In this document: positions 6,283 through 10,288 of the stretch, one piece after another | How the letters are laid out: every line of letters starts with the position of its first letter | How positions within the stretch are numbered: the first letter of the stretch is position 1 | NCBI GenBank assembly: GCA_945903555.1 | Contig: CAMDOJ010000054.1 | Coordinates: 1-10,288, forward strand | Reading direction: 5' to 3' | DNA from: Chthoniobacter flavus | Lineage (GTDB): Bacteria; Verrucomicrobiota; Verrucomicrobiia; Chthoniobacterales; Terrimicrobiaceae | DNA length: 10,288 nucleotides | Position numbers and translations under genes: made by a program | The notes under the pieces: generated by a model | The model's database searches: none | The model's input: the letters and a program-made list of their open reading frames with translations, nothing else | Told to the model about the DNA's origin: nothing

Positions 6283-6338
6283 GACGATAGAACTAACAAA
6301 CGATAAAACCGAGCTGTTGATATAATGCAACGAACCAC

Positions 6339-6558
6339 TTACTTCAAATGCACTTCCTGCATGCGCTTGATGTTAAAATACAGCGGATTTGTGAGCGGGT
6401 CGGCGACTTTTCCAGAGCGGAATGCTTCGGTGAGTTCGCGAATCGCATCTTCGATGGTGAATCGTGGGGCATAGCCGAGTTCGCGGAGGATTTTATCCGA
6501 GGAAATGTGGTAGGAGCGATTGTCGTCGGTGGGAGTATGGGTGATTTCGACTTGGCTT
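6339..6558 (-). repeat. Intact copy of the duplicated epimerase tail
   Basis: This functional 3' end of epimerase 2 corresponds to the relic at 5307-5527. The two copies flank TA3 as roughly 220-bp direct repeats at an offset of 1032 bp, shifting to 1031 after the indel. Confidence 0.85.
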
Positions 6559-7349
6559 CCAACGACCTCGCGAACCTTCTCAGCAATGGCGTCGAGGGAA
6601 AGATTTTGGTAACCGGCATTGAAAACTTTGCCGTCAATCTGAGCGGCAGGCAGGGCGAGGCATTTCACATAAAGTTCGGCGCAGTCGCGAACGTGAAAAT
6701 TGGGCCGAAGCTGACTTCCGCCAAAAACGGTGATTTTCCCTTTGTTGACGGCATGATTGGTCAGAATATTCACAGAGAGGTCGAGACGAAGCCGCGGCGA
6801 CCAACCGCAAACGGTGGCGGGACGGAGCGTTAGTGTAGTGAAGCCTAGAGCTCGGCGCTTCTCGAGTTCGTCCTCACACATGGCTTTGAAGCGGGAGTAG
6901 TCTGTGAGAGGTTCGCGTGGGAGGTCTTCGGTGACGTTTTGCTCTTCCTTTACTCCATAGACGCTGGAAGAGGAAGCGTAGATGAAACGCTGCACGCCGC
7001 TTGCCTTGGCGATATCAACAAGAGGAAGGAACGCATCAAAATTGATCGAGCGGCCCAGAGCTGGATCGAGCTCGAAACTCGGGTCATTGGAAATACACGC
7101 GAGATGGATAACTGCATCGCAACCCGATAAAGCGCGCCGCAGAAGAAGCTCGTCACGCATGTCGCCTTGGATGACTTCCAATCGCGCGCGGTCATTGGCA
7201 GGAATTCCGTCAAAAACTTGACCCCCATAGATCAGAAGATCAAGAACTCGGACATGGTAGCCGGCTTCAAGCAAAAGAGGAGTGAGCACAGAGCCGACAT
7301 AGCCAGCGCCGCCAGTAACGAGGATTGTTTTGAGGTTGGGATTTTTCAT
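6339..7349 (-). CDS. Extended SDR NAD-dependent sugar epimerase/dehydratase 2
   Basis: A 336-residue extended short-chain dehydrogenase. VTGGAGYVGSVL (11-22) is the NAD(P)-binding GxxGxxG motif. IHLACISND (81-89) follows the usual NAD-contact region. The active site has YASSSSVYG (124-132) and YSRFK (Y151, K155). The C-terminal sugar-binding part contains FNAGYQNLS and ends with a conserved-looking tail, NPLYFNIKRMQEVHLK. Such enzymes act on nucleotide-activated sugars, or sometimes on sugar phosphates. The exact reaction is unknown. Its start codon lies in one copy of a 10-bp repeat flanking TA4, and a diverged second copy of its last ~220 bp lies beyond TA3 at 5307-5527. No SD is seen. Confidence 0.92.
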   Translation of the reverse strand: MKNPNLKTILVTGGAGYVGSVLTPLLLEAGYHVRVLDLLIYGGQVFDGIPANDRARLEVIQGDMRDELLLRRALSGCDAVIHLACISNDPSFELDPALGRSINFDAFLPLVDIAKASGVQRFIYASSSSVYGVKEEQNVTEDLPREPLTDYSRFKAMCEDELEKRRALGFTTLTLRPATVCGWSPRLRLDLSVNILTNHAVNKGKITVFGGSQLRPNFHVRDCAELYVKCLALPAAQIDGKVFNAGYQNLSLDAIAEKVREVVGSQVEITHTPTDDNRSYHISSDKILRELGYAPRFTIEDAIRELTEAFRSGKVADPLTNPLYFNIKRMQEVHLK

Positions 7350-7352
7350 GAA
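7343..7352. repeat. 10-bp direct repeat, copy at TA4 end / epimerase 2 start
   Basis: TTTTCATGAA (TTCATGAAAA on the coding strand) is identical to 8092-8101 at the other side of TA4. This copy contains the epimerase 2 start codon (ATG AAA A). Confidence 0.7.
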
Positions 7353-7389
7353 CGGATTTTTAAGGATGGAAAGGATTACGAGGCGAGGA

Positions 7390-7803
7390 TCAATTCGTTT
7401 CGAAAGGGTTTATCAAAGGAACTCTGGCATTTTTAAAATCGCGGATGTTGCGCGTAGCCATGGTGAGGTTGTGGGCGATCGCCGATGCGGCAATCAGGCT
7501 GTCTTTGATTGGCATGGCGTGGCCCTTTGATTTGAGGTGGGCCAGCAGACGGGCCCATGATGATGCAGCCTTACTGTCGAAGTCGAGACAGTGAGCAGTG
7601 GAGCGTATTTTTTCAAACCACACTTCGAGTTGTTTTTTTCTTCTGCTCGAGGGGAGAAGCAGGATCCCGTATTCAAGTTCTCCTAAAATGACCGGGGTCA
7701 CCGCGAACTGCGCCTCATTGAGCCGTAGCCATTCCAAAACCTGTGGCGCGGGATCAGGGTTGGTGGCCTCACTCAGTAGATTGGCATCGACAATATATTT
7801 CAC
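7390..7803 (-). CDS. vapC: TA4 toxin: VapC-like PIN-domain ribonuclease
   Basis: A 137-residue PIN-domain protein starting at a GTG (7803) that overlaps the antitoxin stop as GTGA. Metal-site residues are visible: D6 in YIVDANLLSEA, E42 and E44 in ILGELEYGILLLP, and D101 in IKDSLIAASAIA. The C-terminal MATRNIRDFKN (115-125, N119 and D122) is typical. FitB/VapC-like toxins of this type have the NLLSE and ELEYGI motifs, and AbrB-type antitoxins are common partners. The gene ends 40 bp before the epimerase 2 start, and the gap includes a repeat copy. All key residues are intact. Confidence 0.9.
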   Translation of the reverse strand: MKYIVDANLLSEATNPDPAPQVLEWLRLNEAQFAVTPVILGELEYGILLLPSSRRKKQLEVWFEKIRSTAHCLDFDSKAASSWARLLAHLKSKGHAMPIKDSLIAASAIAHNLTMATRNIRDFKNARVPLINPFETN

Positions 7804-8030
7804 AATGTGTCTGTGGATTCGGAGTGGATTGGTTCAAACCAGCCTTTCACTGGGCAGGATGCAAGAAGATCGACCAGGCCTTGGTTGGAGGGCGGAGTGT
7901 TGAGAGTGAGGAGGTATTTTCCAGAATCCAAACGCTCAATATCGAACGACTCACCACCGCGGAGCCGATCAAGTCGGCGTATGGGAGATGGGAGCACGAC
8001 CTGCCCCTTGGTGGAAAGCAAAGTTGTCAT
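7800..8030 (-). CDS. vapB: TA4 antitoxin: AbrB/SpoVT (MazE-like) fold VapB
   Basis: A 76-residue protein with the AbrB swapped-hairpin motif TKGQVVLPSPIRRLDRLRGGESFDIE (residues 7-32), recognisable from the KGQVVLP core and the GG-x-F turn. The C-terminal part, LVDLLASCPVKGWFEPI, is the usual toxin-binding segment of VapB proteins of this type. It binds DNA as a dimer and, with toxin, normally represses its own promoter. A perfect inverted repeat lies 5 bp upstream of the start. It follows epimerase 1 by 64 bp. No SD is seen. Confidence 0.9.
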   Translation of the reverse strand: MTTLLSTKGQVVLPSPIRRLDRLRGGESFDIERLDSGKYLLTLNTPPSNQGLVDLLASCPVKGWFEPIHSESTDTL

Positions 8031-8035
8031 GAAAA

Positions 8036-8052
8036 GTAAGATAGTTTCTTAC
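8036..8052 (-). promoter_or_regulatory. Candidate TA4 operator, perfect inverted repeat
   Basis: GTAAGA and TCTTAC are perfect 6-bp inverted repeats separated by 5 bases. They lie 5 to 21 bases upstream of the AbrB-type antitoxin start. Position and symmetry fit an autoregulatory operator carried within the TA4 cassette. Confidence 0.55.
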
Positions 8053-8091
8053 ATCCATGAAGTCAATCTGCAAGGAGGGCAGTGTTGCTCC

Positions 8092-8101
8092 TTTTCATGA
8101 A
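8092..8101. repeat. 10-bp direct repeat, copy at epimerase 1 stop
   Basis: TTTTCATGAA is identical to 7343-7352. On the coding strand TTCATGAAAA includes the epimerase 1 TGA stop codon. Confidence 0.7.
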
Positions 8102-9087
8102 GTGTGTCCAAGGTGCTTAAACCAGTCTGCCGTGGCTTCGGCAATGGTGGATTGATTCCAAAGGGGGGCATCGCGCCAGTCGTCAATGACAGCCATCATA
8201 CGTGAGACGCCTTCCTCTAGCGTGATGGAGGGCGTCCATCCGATTCGGGAAGTGATTTTTTGCGTATCGGCAAAAGTGCAGTCCGGCTCACCGGGACGGC
8301 GCGGAATAAATTCCTTGTTGCCACCAAGCAGTTCAATAAGGCGATTAACAGCGTAGCTGTGACCGGACCCGATATTAAAGATCTCGCCTTGGGCATCGGA
8401 TTTGGCGGCGGCGAGGAATGCAGAAGCCACATCGGACACAAACGTGAAGTCGCGCGTTTGTGTCCCATCACCCACAACAGTAAACGGAACCCCAGCGAGC
8501 TTTTGTTTCAGAAAAACACCAAAGACAGCTCCGTAGGCTCCGGTAGTACGACTACGAGGCCCATAGACATTAAAGAGGCGAAGTGAGAGCGTGGAGAGTT
8601 GGTAAACTTTCTGCCAATGCATCACCATTTCCTCACCCATGAGTTTCGTGAGAGCATAGGGATGTTCCGGCTTGCAGGGCGCGGATTCAGGAGTGGGATA
8701 AGTGTCCGGAATCCCATAGCAGGTGGAACTGGCAGCGTAGAGGAACCTCTTCACGCCAAGCTCGCGGGCCAACTGAAGCGCTCTAAAGGTGCCATCAACA
8801 TTGACCTGAAAATAGTCCTCCGGATTGACGATCGAGGGCACGAGGTCGGCTCTCCCTGCAAGATGAAAAAACCAATCGCAATCAGACAATGGCAGACCGT
8901 CTTTAGAAAGATCGCGGATGTTTTTCTCAAGAAAACGGAAGGCGCCACTCTTGTTAGCCGCATCCAAGTTTTTCAGCCGACCAGTACTGAGATCATCGAC
9001 CCCAAGAACTTCATGCCCATCTTCAAGGAGGGCATCCACAAGGTGACTACCAATGAAGCCCGAGGCTCCCGTGACGATACAACGCAT
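8095..9087 (-). CDS. Extended SDR NAD-dependent sugar epimerase/dehydratase 1 (GalE-like)
   Basis: A 330-residue extended SDR. GASGFIGSHL (7-16) is the dinucleotide-binding motif and D31 in GVDDLSTG suggests NAD preference. FFHLAGRADLVPS (73-85) follows. The active site has AASSTCYG (118-125) and YALTK (Y144, K148). RLFNVYGPRS, GDGTQTRDFTFVSDVA and EIFNIGSGHS are hallmarks of UDP-hexose 4-epimerase-like enzymes. The likely role is epimerisation or a related step on a nucleotide sugar made by the upstream kinase/nucleotidyltransferase. The start lies 4 bp after the kinase stop, without an SD, which suggests coupling. The stop codon is within a 10-bp repeat flanking TA4. The ancestral arrangement was probably an ATGA overlap with epimerase 2. 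Confidence 0.93.
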   Translation of the reverse strand: MRCIVTGASGFIGSHLVDALLEDGHEVLGVDDLSTGRLKNLDAANKSGAFRFLEKNIRDLSKDGLPLSDCDWFFHLAGRADLVPSIVNPEDYFQVNVDGTFRALQLARELGVKRFLYAASSTCYGIPDTYPTPESAPCKPEHPYALTKLMGEEMVMHWQKVYQLSTLSLRLFNVYGPRSRTTGAYGAVFGVFLKQKLAGVPFTVVGDGTQTRDFTFVSDVASAFLAAAKSDAQGEIFNIGSGHSYAVNRLIELLGGNKEFIPRRPGEPDCTFADTQKITSRIGWTPSITLEEGVSRMMAVIDDWRDAPLWNQSTIAEATADWFKHLGHTS

Positions 9088-9091
9088 AGTA

Positions 9092-10288
9092 TTAGAAATT
9101 CAGCAGAGACATGGCACCCTTGAGAAGATCCGCCTTGGATATCGGGCGTTCGTTACCGACGATATTGACCGCCTGCGCTCCGGCTAGTTGACCAAGAAAT
9201 GTCGCTACATCCAACGGCAATCGCTGCACAGCCGCTAAGCCTGCGACAGAGAAAAAGGCGTCACCCGCACCCACTGTATCCGTGACCTCAGTGACAAGCG
9301 GAGGAATCTCGGAGGGCTCGTAGCCTGCAGCGAGGCCGAGAGTCATCACACTGCCGCGAGTTAACCACGCATAGCTTGATCCAAAGCTCTTAGCAATCGC
9401 TGCCAACTCACCCTCGGCATCAAAGTTTTTTAGACCGCAGGAGAGCATAATCTCGTGATTATCCAGCGAGAAAGCATCGGCGCGCTGGTATTGGCGAGTG
9501 ATGATATTAAAGCCATGGTTATTGCTGTTCGTCTGGCAATTCAGAACTAAAAACGGAGCCTCCTCCTGCACGAGTTCGCGAAGTTTTTTTTGCATGAGGC
9601 CATGACCGAAATCCGTGAGCAGCACCACATCGCAGGATTTCATCTCCCGACGAATCGAGTCAAATAACCTTTGCTGAACCGCCTCAGACGGAGGTTCGTC
9701 ATTCAGGTAGTTAATCGAAAAAAGTTTTGAGAGTTCGTTTCCTGCAAAGAGCGGTTCGACATAACGTTTCTTAACAACAGTAGTGAAAGTTTCCTCGCGC
9801 AAAGTGGCATCCTCCTTTTCAGAAAGCACCCCGCCTACCAATTCATCAACCCAGGGTTCCGTACCAAGAAGGCTTACGAATCTCACGTTGGAGCAAAATT
9901 CCTTCACGTGACGAACCACGGCGAGGGCACCCCCTAAGTAAGTATCCTGATGCAGAAAGCGCCCTGAAATAATGCGATTCTTCGAGGTGAGACCCTGAAC
10001 GCTCAGGCAAGCGTATTGATCAATAATGGTATCACCGATCACCAGCACGCGGAGGTTTTGAAAACTATCCACCATCGTTCGGATTTCTGCTGCCGAGGTT
10101 CGCGTGGCAAGCTTCTGGCAACAGGCACGAACTTTCTCTGGGAGGTGACCGAAATGATGATTTAAAAGTTTGGTCGAACTAAAAACAACAGATCCGATAT
10201 AGCGGACTTCCCCACCGTGAGAACGGACCTCAGTAAGATCATTATGGATGTTTCCCGTCACATCGTTCGAGGCATCTGCGTATTCGCT
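9092..10288 (-). CDS. PfkB-family sugar kinase part of a nucleotidyltransferase-kinase fusion, 5' end cut by window edge
   Basis: The frame is open through the right edge: 398 codons are visible starting SEYADASNDVTGNIHND, so the in-frame GTG at 10261 is not the real start. The first ~50 residues resemble the end of an HldE/RfaE-like cytidylyl/adenylyltransferase domain and the linker seen in reversed-order fusions (transferase first, kinase second). The kinase part starts near LRVLVIGDTIIDQY (about 79-92). It has LGGALAVVRHV, a DFGHGLM segment, and the PfkB signature DTVGAGDAFF (about 337-346), with the last D as catalytic base. The fusion would phosphorylate and nucleotide-activate a sugar, possibly a heptose-like one. 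HldE itself has the opposite domain order, so equivalence to hldE is not claimed. Confidence 0.88.
   Translation of the reverse strand, partial: SEYADASNDVTGNIHNDLTEVRSHGGEVRYIGSVVFSSTKLLNHHFGHLPEKVRACCQKLATRTSAAEIRTMVDSFQNLRVLVIGDTIIDQYACLSVQGLTSKNRIISGRFLHQDTYLGGALAVVRHVKEFCSNVRFVSLLGTEPWVDELVGGVLSEKEDATLREETFTTVVKKRYVEPLFAGNELSKLFSINYLNDEPPSEAVQQRLFDSIRREMKSCDVVLLTDFGHGLMQKKLRELVQEEAPFLVLNCQTNSNNHGFNIITRQYQRADAFSLDNHEIMLSCGLKNFDAEGELAAIAKSFGSSYAWLTRGSVMTLGLAAGYEPSEIPPLVTEVTDTVGAGDAFFSVAGLAAVQRLPLDVATFLGQLAGAQAVNIVGNERPISKADLLKGAMSLLNF

Larger units (their letters stand above)
7353..8101 (-). mobile_element. TA4 cassette insertion (739 bp plus one repeat copy)
   Basis: The DNA between the two TTTTCATGAA copies holds a complete AbrB-PIN module with its own upstream inverted repeat and a short trailer. 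Removing it with one repeat copy would fuse the epimerase 1 stop and the epimerase 2 start into an ATGA overlap. No transposase gene and no terminal inverted repeats are seen. The insertion is inferred from the repeats. Confidence 0.62.

Noticed and set aside
6321..6326. Perfect TATAAT on the plus strand near the epimerase 2 stop
   Set aside because: No matching -35 element lies at the right distance, and it would drive only antisense transcription.
6348..6833. A 161-codon plus-strand frame opposite epimerase 2, and a similar 119-codon frame at 5316-5675
   Set aside because: They resemble each other only because they lie opposite the duplicated epimerase tail. The minus strand carries the real coding signal.
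9092..10261. GTG at 10261 as the start of the PfkB kinase
   Set aside because: The same frame continues to the window edge with residues typical of the transferase-kinase linker (SEYADASNDV), so the gene begins outside the window.
1..10288. CRISPR array, tRNA or rRNA genes, transposase or integrase genes, and terminal inverted repeats at TA cassette ends
   Set aside because: None could be seen on either strand. Comparing the ends of the TA2 and TA4 cassettes by eye showed no inverted terminal similarity.

Overview
The window is a stretch of one long leftward (minus-strand) operon for an activated or modified cell-envelope sugar, most likely part of a lipopolysaccharide, O-antigen or capsule locus of a Gram-negative-type bacterium. 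Four small toxin-antitoxin (TA) modules are interleaved among the biosynthetic genes. All 17 coding units, counting two edge-truncated genes and one gene relic, lie on the minus strand, so the operon reads from right to left. Base composition looks moderate, with visibly A+T-richer TA modules. Almost no start has a Shine-Dalgarno (SD) sequence, and many junctions are ATGA/GTGA overlaps. I cannot assign a taxon with confidence. The weak SD usage and a degenerate 7-bp repeat would fit Verrucomicrobiota-like or similar groups, but that is only a guess.

In transcription order: (1) a nucleotidyltransferase-PfkB kinase fusion, of which only the kinase part is in the window (10288-9092); (2) extended SDR epimerase 1 (9087-8095); (3) TA4, AbrB-type antitoxin plus PIN toxin (8030-7390); (4) extended SDR epimerase 2 (7349-6339); (5) TA3, Phd/YefM antitoxin plus PIN toxin (6214-5553); (6) a relic of a second copy of the epimerase 2 C-terminus (5527-5307); (7) TA2, DUF217-type VapB plus PIN toxin (5261-4645); (8) transketolase N-terminal subunit (4648-3839); (9) TA1, ribbon-helix-helix antitoxin plus PIN toxin (3774-3161); (10) transketolase C-terminal subunit (3093-2185); (11) a HAD-family phosphatase-like protein (2188-1613); (12) an APH-type small-molecule kinase (1609-620); (13) a SAM methyltransferase cut by the left edge (578-1).

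The biosynthetic genes suggest a pathway in which a two-subunit transketolase makes or extends a sugar skeleton. Kinases and a phosphatase would then adjust its phosphorylation, the nucleotidyltransferase would activate it, two epimerase/dehydratase-like SDRs would tailor it, and a methyltransferase would cap or modify it. The actual product is unknown.

The most notable result is how the TA modules sit in the operon. All four use PIN-domain (VapC-like) toxins, but each has a different antitoxin family. All are co-oriented with the operon and lie exactly at gene junctions. TA4 is flanked by an exact 10-bp direct repeat and TA2 by an exact 9-bp direct repeat. In both cases the repeats contain the start or stop codons of the flanking host genes, so deleting the module plus one repeat copy restores a clean host-gene junction. 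For TA4 that junction would be an ATGA overlap of the two epimerase genes. TA3 instead lies between the intact epimerase 2 and a diverged second copy of its 3' end. Together this looks like repeated, gene-sparing insertion of single TA cassettes without any visible transposase or terminal inverted repeats.
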